Below are positions 9,921 through 18,368 of a stretch of DNA of 64,000 bases, one piece after another. This stretch comes from Clostridiaceae bacterium (GTDB lineage: Bacteria; Bacillota; Clostridia; TANB77; CAG-508). Numbering within the stretch: position 1 is the first letter of the stretch; each line of letters begins with the position of its first letter. The translations under genes and the position numbers were made by a program. The stretch covers positions 62,001 to 126,000 of the forward strand of contig JAETPW010000001.1 in the NCBI GenBank assembly GCA_021771025.1. Direction: 5' to 3'. Under the pieces are notes generated by a model that was given only the letters and a program-made list of their open reading frames with translations, ran no database searches and was not told the DNA's origin.

Positions 9921-10133
9921 ATAGTTCAAAAAGAAATTAGGCAAGATTTGTATGAAACGATAACTTATACGAGTAAAAATATTAGTGAAAACAAATTAAA
10001 CGAATTAATGGCATTAACTAGAAAAATTCGATTACTATAAAAAAGAAGGCACTTACTATAAACCCTCCTCAAAATTCAACATTTAATTTATAGGTTTAAT
10101 TTCAGTTCCTTCTGATCTTTAAATAATATTATT

Positions 10134-10385
10134 TTATTGTTCTGGTGTAACATCAATTGGTTCATCTGATGTACTTGCTTTTCCTCCCGGTCCAACATAG
10201 GTACTGCTTCCCAATCCTAAAATCATGTAGAAGATAGTTGGTAGAAGTAATAAGCCAACGGTGTAACCAGTATCTTTTCCAAACGATTTTGCTAATTGAT
10301 TGCATTGATAAATGCTTAAAGCTAAAACAGCAATCCATCCAATAAATGGAATGATACCTGCAAAATAAACAAAAAATCCCTCCTT
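10134..10385 (-). pseudogene. DUF5684-like membrane protein, N-terminus lost
   Basis: The frame reads GIIPFIGWIAVLALSIYQCN, then QLAKSFGKDTGYTVGLLLLP and YVGPGG, the C-terminal half of the small Firmicute membrane proteins I know as DUF5684. A ribosome site AAGGAGGGA stands at its front but no start codon follows in frame; the N-terminal helices are gone. It looks like an internal deletion joining the leader to mid-gene. Confidence 0.55.
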
Positions 10386-10748
10386 TATTTTCTAACTATC
10401 TTAATTGTTACATTTTTCGACTTTTTTGTCAATAGGGGTAGCATAATTTTGGGGGGTTTGTTATAATGGAATTGTAAGTGATGAACGTTTGCGTTTGGCT
10501 TATTTTTGAGGGGCTACAATCCCCTTTCTATGCTACTCTATGGTTTAGAAGTACTTGAGGATAGTGATTTACTTATGTTTCTTACTAATTATTATTAAAA
10601 AAAATCACTAAAGTAGTTTTACTCAGTATATAGATAGAGTTAGATAGATTTACTCGATGGTATTTTATTGTTTTAATTAAAGTTATGATTTGAATAGTAA
10701 AATAATAACTTCAAATTATTCATATAGTATTAAAAAGGAGGTTTTCTT
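10386..10748. other. intergenic region upstream of the hydrogenase genes
   Basis: No gene seen. It holds a TATAAT at 10462-10467 without a good -35, and a small hairpin AGGGG-CTACAAT-CCCCT at 10509-10525. A leader of up to about 280 bases before hydC is possible. I found no recognisable riboswitch. Confidence 0.4.
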
Positions 10749-11276
10749 ATGACGGAAAATCAATCAAAAGTGAACGAAAACAATCAATGTAATGTTTGTA
10801 ACACAGTTACACCGTTTATTAAAGAACTATGTCAAACCTATCTGCCACAAAAAGATAATTTGATTTCTATGTTAAATGAAGTTCAAGAAAAGTTTGGCTA
10901 TATTCCCGTAGAAGCACAAAAGGGATTATCAGAGTATTTGCAAATTCCTATGGCAGAAATTTATGGAGTAATTACCTTTTATTCTCGATTTACCTTAGAG
11001 CCAAAAGGAAAATATACTATATCGGTATGTTTAGGAACGGCTTGTTTTGTTAAAGGTTCACAAAAAATTATGGATAGATTAACCCAAAAACTAGGTATTG
11101 AAGCTGGGCAAACAACCGAAGATGGATTATTTTCTATTGATGAAACTCGATGTGTTGGTGCATGTGGGTTAGCTCCTGTGTTTACCGTAAATGGAGAAGT
11201 ACATGGAAGAGCAACCGTAAAAATGTTAGATGAAGTAATTGATCAACTATTAGCTGAGGAAAAAGCTAGTCAATAA
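10749..11276 (+). CDS. hydC: [FeFe] hydrogenase NuoE-like subunit
   Basis: A 175-residue thioredoxin-like [2Fe-2S] protein of the NuoE/HydC/HndA family. The cluster cysteines are seen in CLGTACFVKG near residue 95 and CVGACGLAPV near 136. In trimeric hydrogenases it passes electrons between the flavin subunit and the catalytic chain. The N-terminus carries an extra CNVCN pair. The ribosome site is AAGGAGG. It is followed by hydB and hydA in the same direction with gaps of 129 and about 300 bases, longer than usual in an operon. Confidence 0.9.
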   Translation: MTENQSKVNENNQCNVCNTVTPFIKELCQTYLPQKDNLISMLNEVQEKFGYIPVEAQKGLSEYLQIPMAEIYGVITFYSRFTLEPKGKYTISVCLGTACFVKGSQKIMDRLTQKLGIEAGQTTEDGLFSIDETRCVGACGLAPVFTVNGEVHGRATVKMLDEVIDQLLAEEKASQ

Positions 11277-11405
11277 AAGATGAATTATCTGCTTTTTAAC
11301 GTAAAGTAAGCAAAGTAGGTAAAGAAGAAAATAGTGTGAAAGAAGAGAAAAATCTTTCATGACTAAGTTGTCTTTTAGAGCAAAGCGAGAAAGGAATGAA
11401 GTTTT

Positions 11406-13265
11406 ATGAAAACATTAGAAGAAATTCACCAAATTCGTACCCAAAAAAGAAAAGAATTAGAATTAAGAACAAATGCCAAGGCAGATACGAGGGAAAAACA
11501 CATACTAGTTTGTCATGGTACAGGATGTACGTCTTCAAAATCACCACAAATTATTGAAAATTTTCGCGCTATTTTAGCCGAAAAAGGAATTACTCATGTT
11601 CGTGTAATTCAAACAGGGTGTTTTGGGTTATGTGCTAAAGGGCCAATTGTCATTATCCGTCCAGAAGACACCTTCTATTCTAATGTTAAACCAGAAGACT
11701 GTGAAGAAATTATACAAACTCATATCCTAGAAGGAAATCGAGTAGAACGATTGTTATGTAAAGATGTCGATGGAAGCAAAGTAAATCGTCTTGACGAATT
11801 AGCTTTTTACCAAAAACAAGAAAGAAGAGCACTAAAAAATTGTGGATTAATTGACCCAGAAAACATCGATGAATATATAGCCTTTGATGGTTATTTAGCC
11901 TTAGAGAGAATCCTAAGAGAAGGAATTTCACCAGAGGAAGTAATTGATATCATCAAGAAATCAGGCCTAAGAGGTCGTGGAGGAGCAGGATTTCCAACCG
12001 GGAAAAAATGGGAATTAACCAAAATCAATGAGGCTGATCAAAAATACGTAGTCTGTAACGCAGACGAAGGAGACCCCGGAGCTTTTATGGATAGAAGTAT
12101 ACTAGAAGGAGATCCTCATGCCGTATTAGAAGCCATGATCATAGCAGGCTATGCCATTGGAGCAACCAAAGGATTTATCTATGTAAGAGCAGAATATCCA
12201 ATCGCTGTACACCGTTTTCAAATCGCTATTAATCAAGCCAGAGAATATGGAATTTTAGGAAAAGAAATATTGGAAAGTCACTTTGACTTTGACGTAGAAA
12301 TTCGTTTAGGAGCAGGAGCATTTGTCTGTGGAGAAGAAACAGCATTGTTAGAATCCATTGAAGGAAAACGAGGTCAACCAAGAGTAAAACCACCATATCC
12401 AGCAGAAAAAGGGTTATGGGGCAAGCCAACCCTAATCAATAATGTCGAAACACTAGCCAATATTGCTCAAATTATTTTAAAAGGACCAGAATGGTTTTCC
12501 TCCATCGGAACAGAAGGATCCAAAGGAACCAAAGTATTTGCATTAGGAGGAAATGTCAATAATATAGGTTTAGTAGAAGTACCTATGGGAACAACCTTAC
12601 GCGAAATTGTTTATGACATAGGCGGAGGAATACCAGGCGGAAGAGACTTCAAAGCAGCACAAACAGGAGGACCATCGGGTGGATGTATACCAAAAGAACA
12701 CTTAGATATTCCCATCGACTACGAATCCATAAAAACCATAGGATCCATGATGGGATCAGGCGGATTAATCGTTATGGATGACACCAAATGTATGGTAAGC
12801 CTTGCCAAATTTTACCTAGAATTTACCGTCAGTGAAAGTTGCGGAAAATGTACTCCATGCCGAATTGGAACCAAAAGAATGTTAGAACTATTAGAAAAAC
12901 TATGTTCAGGAGAAGGAACAGAACTAGACCTTTATAAACTCGAAAAACTAGCCATAAATATCCAAAAATCCAGTATATGTGGACTAGGGCAAAGTGCACC
13001 AAACCCAGTCATCAGTACAATGAAATACTTCCGCGAAGAATTCAGAGAACACGCCATTGCCAAAGAATGTAAAACAGCAGAATGTAAAGCACTAGCCAAA
13101 ATCACCATAGATCCCGAAAAATGTAAAGGATGTGGCCTATGTCAAAAAGGCTGTCCAGTGCAAGCCATAGACGGAGAAGCAAGAGAAAAAAGAGTAATCA
13201 ATCAAGATAAATGTATCAAATGTGGAACTTGTTTAGTAAGTTGCCCATTTCATGCTATCTCTTAA
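11406..13265 (+). CDS. hydB: [FeFe] hydrogenase NuoF-like flavin subunit
   Basis: A 619-residue NADH-binding subunit with, in order: an N-terminal [2Fe-2S] thioredoxin-like domain (CHGTGCTSSKS near 36), the FMN/NADH core (GLRGRGGAGFPTGKKW near 190, then CNADEGDPGAFMDRS), the [4Fe-4S] motif ESCGKCTPCRIGT near 478, and two C-terminal ferredoxin motifs (CKGCGLCQKGCP, CIKCGTCLVSCP). This layout matches HydB/HndC of bifurcating or NAD(P)-linked hydrogenases, and with HydA and HydC it would couple NADH and ferredoxin oxidation to H2 production. Bifurcation itself is inferred. Confidence 0.93.
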   Translation: MKTLEEIHQIRTQKRKELELRTNAKADTREKHILVCHGTGCTSSKSPQIIENFRAILAEKGITHVRVIQTGCFGLCAKGPIVIIRPEDTFYSNVKPEDCEEIIQTHILEGNRVERLLCKDVDGSKVNRLDELAFYQKQERRALKNCGLIDPENIDEYIAFDGYLALERILREGISPEEVIDIIKKSGLRGRGGAGFPTGKKWELTKINEADQKYVVCNADEGDPGAFMDRSILEGDPHAVLEAMIIAGYAIGATKGFIYVRAEYPIAVHRFQIAINQAREYGILGKEILESHFDFDVEIRLGAGAFVCGEETALLESIEGKRGQPRVKPPYPAEKGLWGKPTLINNVETLANIAQIILKGPEWFSSIGTEGSKGTKVFALGGNVNNIGLVEVPMGTTLREIVYDIGGGIPGGRDFKAAQTGGPSGGCIPKEHLDIPIDYESIKTIGSMMGSGGLIVMDDTKCMVSLAKFYLEFTVSESCGKCTPCRIGTKRMLELLEKLCSGEGTELDLYKLEKLAINIQKSSICGLGQSAPNPVISTMKYFREEFREHAIAKECKTAECKALAKITIDPEKCKGCGLCQKGCPVQAIDGEAREKRVINQDKCIKCGTCLVSCPFHAIS

Positions 13266-13273
13266 TTCCATTC

Positions 13274-13330
13274 CCATTTTGGGGACGGGGTAAAAAATGG
13301 TAAAATTACCTTTTTAGGGACAGGGTGCTT
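13274..13330 (+). repeat. REP-like GGGGACGGGG repeat, imperfect copy
   Basis: TTTTGGGGACGGGGTAAAAA followed by a GGTAAAATTACC palindrome and then a degraded right arm. It shares about 30 bases with the perfect palindrome at 23481-23545. The rest of 13331-13527 has no recognised feature. Confidence 0.6.
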
Positions 13331-13527
13331 GTTTCTTACTTATTTTTCTTATTATAGGTTTCCCTCTAACTTCAATGATATAGCATCGATAAGGAATATT
13401 CTGTGGCAACTGTTCCTTTCTGGTTACCCTTTATTTCAATTGATATAACATTATGGAATTTATTTCTTAATTAGTTTTTCTAGATCGGTTTATAGGTAAA
13501 GCCTTTTGTAAAAACCTAAATATAAAT

Positions 13528-13573
13528 AAGGAGATATATGTTAATAGTAAAGCTTAACATATGCCGAAAAAGA
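13528..13573 (+). promoter_or_regulatory. hairpin between Shine-Dalgarno and start codon, copy 1 (hydA)
   Basis: AAGGAG (13528-13533), two bases, then a 9-bp stem ATATGTTAA / TTAACATAT (13536-13562), ten bases, and ATG at 13573. Unfolded, the ribosome site would be 39 bases from that ATG; folded, about 12. The same geometry occurs before upp and both radical SAM genes. Confidence 0.7.
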
Positions 13574-15324
13574 TGGAAAATGATTTAATTACTTTAACGA
13601 TAGATGGAACAAAAGTAAAAGTAAAAAAAGGAACCACTATATTAGAAGCTGCTAAACAAGCGGGGGTTGACATTCCTACTTTATGTTTCTTAAAAGAAAT
13701 TAATGAAGTAGGGGACTGCCGTATGTGTATTGTAGAAGTAGAAGGAAGGCGAGGTTTTGCTACTTCTTGTATTCAAATGGCTGAAGAAGGAATGATTGTT
13801 CATACTCATACGCCAAATGTACTAGAGGCAAGACGCGTTATTCTAGATTTAATTATTTCTAACCATGCAAAAGATTGCTTAACCTGTACACGTTCTGGAA
13901 ATTGTGAACTTCAAGCTTTAGCTACTAAATTTAATGTCCAACAAATTGAATACGAAGGCGAAAGAGCTGAGCATAAAATAGATGATCTATCACCTTCGAT
14001 TGTACGTGATTTCAACAAATGTATTTTATGTAGAAGATGTGTAGCAGCTTGTAAAAAAGTACAAGGAATAGGGGCGATTGATTGCATTAACCGTGGTTTT
14101 GAATCTTGTATATCTACCGTAGGAGATCGAAGCTTAAATGATGTTAATTGTACTTTTTGCGGGCAGTGTATTGAGGCTTGCCCAACAGGAGCACTTCATG
14201 AAAAAGAGTCGATTGATGATGTTTGGATAAAACTAAAAGACCCTGAAACGGTGGTTATTGTACAAACTGCTCCAGCCGTACGTGTAGCATTAGGAGAAGA
14301 ATTTGGTATGCCAATTGGAACAAATGTAACAGGAAAAATGGTTACTGCCTTAAAACGCTTGGGATTTGATAAAGTATTTGATACAAATACTGGGGCTGAT
14401 TTCACCATCATGGAAGAAGCTAATGAATTTATTAAGCGATTTACGAAAGAAAATCATTTACCAATGATAACTTCTTGTTCACCGGGATGGGTAAAATATA
14501 TTGAAATGAATTATCCAGAACTATTGCCACATTTATCTAGTTGTAAATCACCACACCAAATGTTTGGAGCTTTAATCAAAACCTATTATGCTGAAAAAGA
14601 AGGAATCGATCCAAAAAATATTTATATGGTATCAGTTATGCCATGTATTGCTAAAAAATTTGAACGTCAGCGCCCAGAAATGACAAATGAAGGAATGGAT
14701 GATGTAGATAATGTCATTACTACCCGAGAACTTTCTCGTATGATTAAACAGGCCAATATTGAATTTACCAAATTAGAAGAAAGTACATTTGATGATCCAA
14801 TGGGAGAAGCAACAGGAGCAGCAGCTATTTTTGGAACAACAGGAGGAGTAATGGAAGCAGCATTAAGAACCGCCCAAGATACGTTAACTGGTCAAGAATT
14901 GGACAAAATCAACTTTGAACAAGTTCGTGGGGGAGAAGGAATTAAGAAAGCAATTGTTACTATTGCCGGAAAAGAAATTAAAGTAGTTGCTGTTAGTGGA
15001 CTTTCTCATGCTAAAACCATATTAGAAGAGATTAAACAAGGAACAGCAGATTATCAATTTGTTGAAATTATGGCTTGCCCAGGAGGATGTATTATGGGTG
15101 GAGGGCAACCAATTAAAAGTTCAAAAATACGTTCAGAAGTGGATGTCAGAAAATTAAGGGCTGATAGTTTGTATTCGATTGACGAAAAAAGTACCATTCG
15201 AAAATCACATGAAAATCCGATTGTTAAAAAGATTTACTTAGAATATTTAGGAAAACCGGGAAGTGAACTTGCTGAAAAATTGTTACATACTGAATATAAG
15301 GCGAGAGAAAAATATTCTTTATAA
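13573..15324 (+). CDS. hydA: [FeFe] hydrogenase catalytic subunit
   Basis: Reduces protons to H2 at the H-cluster. Domains in order: plant-ferredoxin-like [2Fe-2S] domain (CFLKEINEVGDCRMC), His-Cys motif (HAKDCLTCTRSGNC), two [4Fe-4S] motifs (CILCRRCVAAC, CTFCGQCIEACP), then the H-domain with L1 TSCSPGW, L2 MPCIAKKFE and L3 MACPGGCIMGGGQP. L1 has Ser where many enzymes have a second Cys. About 583 residues, the usual length for M3-type enzymes. I prefer ATG 13573 over the in-frame ATG 13561, because the homologous hairpin before a radical SAM gene only works with the second ATG. Confidence 0.95.
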   Translation: MENDLITLTIDGTKVKVKKGTTILEAAKQAGVDIPTLCFLKEINEVGDCRMCIVEVEGRRGFATSCIQMAEEGMIVHTHTPNVLEARRVILDLIISNHAKDCLTCTRSGNCELQALATKFNVQQIEYEGERAEHKIDDLSPSIVRDFNKCILCRRCVAACKKVQGIGAIDCINRGFESCISTVGDRSLNDVNCTFCGQCIEACPTGALHEKESIDDVWIKLKDPETVVIVQTAPAVRVALGEEFGMPIGTNVTGKMVTALKRLGFDKVFDTNTGADFTIMEEANEFIKRFTKENHLPMITSCSPGWVKYIEMNYPELLPHLSSCKSPHQMFGALIKTYYAEKEGIDPKNIYMVSVMPCIAKKFERQRPEMTNEGMDDVDNVITTRELSRMIKQANIEFTKLEESTFDDPMGEATGAAAIFGTTGGVMEAALRTAQDTLTGQELDKINFEQVRGGEGIKKAIVTIAGKEIKVVAVSGLSHAKTILEEIKQGTADYQFVEIMACPGGCIMGGGQPIKSSKIRSEVDVRKLRADSLYSIDEKSTIRKSHENPIVKKIYLEYLGKPGSELAEKLLHTEYKAREKYSL

Positions 15325-15359
15325 TTTGTTAGTGGATATTGGTTTTGAGGAATGAGTCC

Positions 15360-15545
15360 GCTTGAAAGTGAGAGGTCAGCTTATCTTATTTTCCATTCAT
15401 TTAACCTTCCATAGCAGGGTCTTTTTAAAACCCTTCGGTCCCTCACAAGGAGCCGGTGATCGGGTTTTAAGCCTAACGGGGCCAAAGGGAACTGTCAGGT
15501 ATAAATGAATGGAAAATAAGATAAGCTGACCTCTCTCTTTCAAGC
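15360..15545. repeat. long hairpin element A: conserved core in a 44-bp inverted repeat
   Basis: Arms 15360-15403 and 15502-15545 are inverted copies with one mismatch (starting GCTTGAAAGTGAGAGGTCAG). They enclose a 98-base core (15404-15501). Read on the minus strand, the core is nearly identical to that of element B at 15703-15801, including CTGACAGTTCCC, GTTAGGCTTAAAACCCGAT, CCGGCTCCTTGTGAGGGACC and GACCCTGCTATGGAAG. The arm sequences of A and B are unrelated. No ORF of note; family not recognised. Confidence 0.85.
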
Positions 15546-15659
15546 TAGTTTGATATAAAATTTAATTTAGTACTTTTAATTGGTAAAAATATAAATGGAA
15601 TTTTAGTAGTCTCATTATTAAATTAGAATGATTACTAACTAATCTTTATTACTACAGTA

Positions 15660-15844
15660 GCCTTAAAGCTTTTGTGGGGTATGGGTTATGTTTATGAATT
15701 TACATCTGACAGTTCCCGAAGACCCGCGTTAGGCTTAAAACCCGATAACCGGCTCCTTGTGAGGGACCGAAGGGTTTTAAAAAGACCCTGCTATGGAAGA
15801 TTAAATTCATAAACATAACCCATACCCCACAAAAGCTTTAAGGC
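15660..15844. repeat. long hairpin element B: same core, different 43-bp inverted repeat
   Basis: Arms 15660-15702 and 15802-15844 are perfect inverted copies (CCTTAAAGCTTTTGTGGGGT...). They enclose the conserved core in the opposite orientation to element A. Inside the core, AAAACCC pairs with GGGTTTT around CCGGCTCC...GGGACCG, so it is structured itself. A GCGGACT flank on its right mirrors AGTCCGC to the left of element A. 15546-15659 between them holds no gene. Confidence 0.85.
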
Positions 15845-15899
15845 GGACTTCTTCCCCAAAACTTGTCAAAATAAACACTTAAAAAAATTTATTTACCTC

Positions 15900-15928
15900 T
15901 TGCATTTTAAAAAAACTTATAGTATATT
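15900..15928 (+). promoter_or_regulatory. promoter of the uraA leader
   Basis: TTGCAT, 17-base spacer, TATATT. The expected start would lie about ten bases before the leader ATG, so the ribosome site AAGGGTG would be near the very 5' end. Confidence 0.5.
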
Positions 15929-15945
15929 AATTAAGGGTGCAAAAA

Positions 15946-16053
15946 ATGACAAGAATCGATAAAACAATTAGAGAAAAAAACAGAAAAAAAATTGCTATTT
16001 TAGCAATGTCTTTTTTGCCTTTACCAATTTTTCAAAAGCCAACAAAGTACTAA
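15946..16053 (+). CDS. 35-residue leader peptide of uraA
   Basis: ATG ten bases after AAGGG opens a basic peptide (MTRIDKTIREKNRKKIAILA, then MSFLPLPIFQKPTKY). Its stop codon lies in the left arm of the terminator hairpin before uraA, and its middle is encoded by a hairpin followed by U-rich tracts. This is the layout of the E. coli pyrBI leader. Its role would be ribosome placement rather than a product; function inferred from position. Confidence 0.55.
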   Translation: MTRIDKTIREKNRKKIAILAMSFLPLPIFQKPTKY

Positions 16054-16082
16054 TTTCTTTTGTTAAGAGTTAGTATTTTTTT
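15991..16082 (+). promoter_or_regulatory. probable pyrimidine-sensing attenuator of uraA-upp
   Basis: Hairpin 1 (ATTGCTA-TTT-TAGCAAT, 15991-16007) is followed by GTCTTTTTTGCCTTTACC and AATTTTTC. Hairpin 2 (AAAGTACTAA with TTAGTATTTT, 16044-16079) ends in seven T, like a terminator. The leader stop TAA is inside its left arm, so a closely following ribosome would block the terminator. No PyrR-type binding loop was seen. Confidence 0.55.
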
Positions 16083-16118
16083 GTGCACAAAATTTTATCA
16101 AAAGGGGGATTTCTCAAA

Positions 16119-17480
16119 ATGGAAGAGAAAACAGAGAAAAAATTGCTTTTAGATGTCAACGAAAAACCAGCGGTAGCTAAATGGATTATTTTAGCCCTTC
16201 AACATGTTTTTGCTATGTTTGGAGCTACCATTTTAGTACCAATTTTAGTCAATTCAGCGGCAGGGGAGACAGTTCTTACTATTCCAGTAGCTTTGGTTAC
16301 TTCGGGAATAGGAACATTAATTTATCTTTTATGTACAAAAGGTAAGTCACCAGTTTATTTAGGTAGCTCATTTGCTTTTATTGCACCACTTGCTGCAGCG
16401 TTTTTAAAAGGTGGCATTTCGGGGGCAATGACTGGAGTTATGGCAGTGGGCTTAATATATGTTATTTTTGCTACCATTATTCATTTTATTGGCAAAGGAT
16501 GGATTAACAAATTATTACCACCAGTTGTCATTGGACCAATGATCATGATTATTGGTTTAAGTTTAGCACCAAGTGCTATTTCTCAGATTGGACTTGGTAC
16601 TGATAGTCCAGTAGATTGGCGAGGAGTTGCAGTAGCTTTAATTACCTTTTTAACTACTGCTATCGTTATGGTTAGAGGAAAAGGTTTTTTAAAAATTATT
16701 CCTTTTTTAATTGGAATTGTGGTAGGCTATATAGCAGCCATTTGTTTTGGTTTGGTGGATTTTGCTCCGGTATTAGAAGCATCGTTCTTTAGTATGCCAA
16801 GTTTTGCTATACCTTTTGTTAGTTATATGCCAAGTTTCTCAGCATTGCTTACTATCGCGCCAATAGCCTTAGTGACCATGGCAGAACATATTGGAGATCA
16901 TACAGCATTAAGTACAATCATAGGTAAAGACTTGTTAAAAGAACCGGGACTTGATCGAACACTTTTAGGTGATGGTATTGCTACCTTTGTTGCTGGACTT
17001 TTAGGTGGACCTGCAAATACAACTTATGGTGAAAATACTTCTGTTGTAGGAATGACCAAAATTGCTTCTGTATGGGTTATTGGATTAGCTGCTATTTTCG
17101 CTATTTGCTTAGGATTTTTAGGTAAATTTACAGCTGTTGTTTCTACTATACCAAGTGCGGTATTGGGAGGAGTATCTCTTTTACTTTATGGTTTTATTGC
17201 TGTTAATGGACTAAAAGTGTTAATTCAAAATCAGATAGACTTCGGACATTCTAAAAATGTAGTTGTAGCCTCTACTATGCTTGTATTAGGATTAGGAGGA
17301 GCAGCCATTTCAATTGTTTCTGGCGATTTATCAGTTACTATTTCTGGAATGAGTTTAGCTGCAGTAGTAGGAATCATTTTAAATTTAGTTTTACCAGAAG
17401 ATAAAGAGACAGAAATTAAGATTAAAAAGGAAGAAAAGCAAGAAGAAACAAAAGTGGAAAAAGAAAAAGTAAATAGTTAG
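16119..17480 (+). CDS. uraA: uracil permease (NCS2 family)
   Basis: Imports uracil across the cell membrane, probably with protons. 453 residues with about 12-14 hydrophobic segments and the NCS2 features QHVFAMFGATILVP at the N-terminus, GSSFAFIAP near 85, and EHIGDHTALS plus NTTYGENTSVVGMT for substrate binding. The tail is a charged Lys/Glu stretch. The start at ATG 16119 fits AAAGGGGGA nine bases upstream; a GTG at 16083 is in frame but inside the terminator T-run. It sits 77-90 bases before upp, forming a uracil uptake and salvage unit. Confidence 0.93.
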   Translation: MEEKTEKKLLLDVNEKPAVAKWIILALQHVFAMFGATILVPILVNSAAGETVLTIPVALVTSGIGTLIYLLCTKGKSPVYLGSSFAFIAPLAAAFLKGGISGAMTGVMAVGLIYVIFATIIHFIGKGWINKLLPPVVIGPMIMIIGLSLAPSAISQIGLGTDSPVDWRGVAVALITFLTTAIVMVRGKGFLKIIPFLIGIVVGYIAAICFGLVDFAPVLEASFFSMPSFAIPFVSYMPSFSALLTIAPIALVTMAEHIGDHTALSTIIGKDLLKEPGLDRTLLGDGIATFVAGLLGGPANTTYGENTSVVGMTKIASVWVIGLAAIFAICLGFLGKFTAVVSTIPSAVLGGVSLLLYGFIAVNGLKVLIQNQIDFGHSKNVVVASTMLVLGLGGAAISIVSGDLSVTISGMSLAAVVGIILNLVLPEDKETEIKIKKEEKQEETKVEKEKVNS

Positions 17481-17527
17481 AAAAAAATGAAATAAATTGG
17501 GGAATAAATAAAAATAGGAAATAGGGA

Positions 17528-17570
17528 GGAGGAATATGTTAGCTTAACCGTTAACATATGCAAAAAAAGA
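17528..17570 (+). promoter_or_regulatory. hairpin between Shine-Dalgarno and start codon, copy 2 (upp)
   Basis: GGAGG (17528-17532), one base, a 10-bp stem ATATGTTAGC / GTTAACATAT with one G-U pair (17534-17559), ten bases, ATG at 17570. The sequence after the stem (GCAAAAAAAGATGGA) is very like that of hydA (GCCGAAAAAGATGGA). Confidence 0.7.
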
Positions 17571-18196
17571 TGGAGCCAGTTGTATTAACAAATCCTTTAA
17601 TTAAGCATAAATTAGCTATTATTCGAGATAAAAAAACAGGAACCAAAGAATTTAGAGAAATTATTGGTGAAATAGCTACTTTTCTATGTTATGAAGCGTT
17701 GCAGGATGCTAGATTAGAAAAGCAAGAAATTGAAACGCCAATGGGAAAAACCATAGTTCAAAAACTAAACGAAAATAATTATGCTTTTGTTCCCATTTTA
17801 AGAGCAGGAACGGGAATGTTAGATGGAGTAATTAACGTTGTTCCTAATGCAAAAATAGGACATGTTGGACTGTATCGTAATGAAGAAACCTTAAAACCAG
17901 TTCGTTATTACTATAAAATGCCAAAGGATATACAAAATCGAGAGGTAATTGTGTTAGATCCAATGCTAGCTACCGGTGGGTCAGCAAGTGATACGATTAC
18001 TATGTTAAAAGAAGATGGAGTAACCAAAATTAAATTTTTATGTATTATTGCGGCACCAGAAGGGATTGAGAAAATTAAAGTGGAACATCCTGATGTACAA
18101 ATTTATACAGCTAGTATTGATGAAAAATTAAACGAAATAGGTTACATTGTGCCTGGCTTAGGTGATGCTGGCGACAGAATATTTGGAACAAAATAA
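17570..18196 (+). CDS. upp: uracil phosphoribosyltransferase
   Basis: Makes UMP from uracil and PRPP, trapping the uracil brought in by UraA. The 208-residue protein aligns from MEPVVLTNPLIKHKLAIIRD; further marks are RAGTGMLDG near residue 74, the PRPP loop DPMLATGGSASDT near 125 and the C-terminal GLGDAGDRIFGT. ATG 17570 matches the usual family N-terminus; ATG 17558 would add MQKK. Translation is likely affected by the hairpin ahead of it. Confidence 0.95.
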   Translation: MEPVVLTNPLIKHKLAIIRDKKTGTKEFREIIGEIATFLCYEALQDARLEKQEIETPMGKTIVQKLNENNYAFVPILRAGTGMLDGVINVVPNAKIGHVGLYRNEETLKPVRYYYKMPKDIQNREVIVLDPMLATGGSASDTITMLKEDGVTKIKFLCIIAAPEGIEKIKVEHPDVQIYTASIDEKLNEIGYIVPGLGDAGDRIFGTK

Positions 18197-18222
18197 AAAA
18201 GAAAGGTACAATTTTTACTCAT

Positions 18223-18321
18223 AAAAATAGAGAATAGATTAATCAAAGTGAAAGAGATAAGATAAACAAAAGAAGGGGAAAGAGGAGATTTTCATTTTGG
18301 TTAAACCATTCTCTATTTTTT
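18223..18321 (+). terminator. possible long-loop terminator after upp
   Basis: AAAAATAGAGAAT (18223-18235) pairs with ATTCTCTATTTTTT (18308-18321), with about 70 bases of A/G-rich loop. The T-run is good but the loop is unusually long. Confidence 0.4.
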
Positions 18322-18368
18322 GGTATCTGTATACCTATATTAAAATTAAGATCTGGTTGTCAATTTAA

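Noticed and set aside
9846..10040. 64-codon ORF overlapping the small RNA
   Set aside because: It runs through the terminator hairpin and has no ribosome site. The C-terminal half looks protein-like, but nothing supports translation.
13538..13588. Small upstream ORFs starting in the left arm of the hairpin elements (ML..K.NIC)
   Set aside because: The shared residues follow from the stem sequence itself, and one copy stops after three codons, so a conserved peptide is unlikely. Coupled translation is not fully excluded.
15703..15801. GTTAGGC in the conserved core looks like an integron attC site (GTTRRRY)
   Set aside because: Only one such box per core, not placed at the two ends of the palindrome, and no integron integrase is present.
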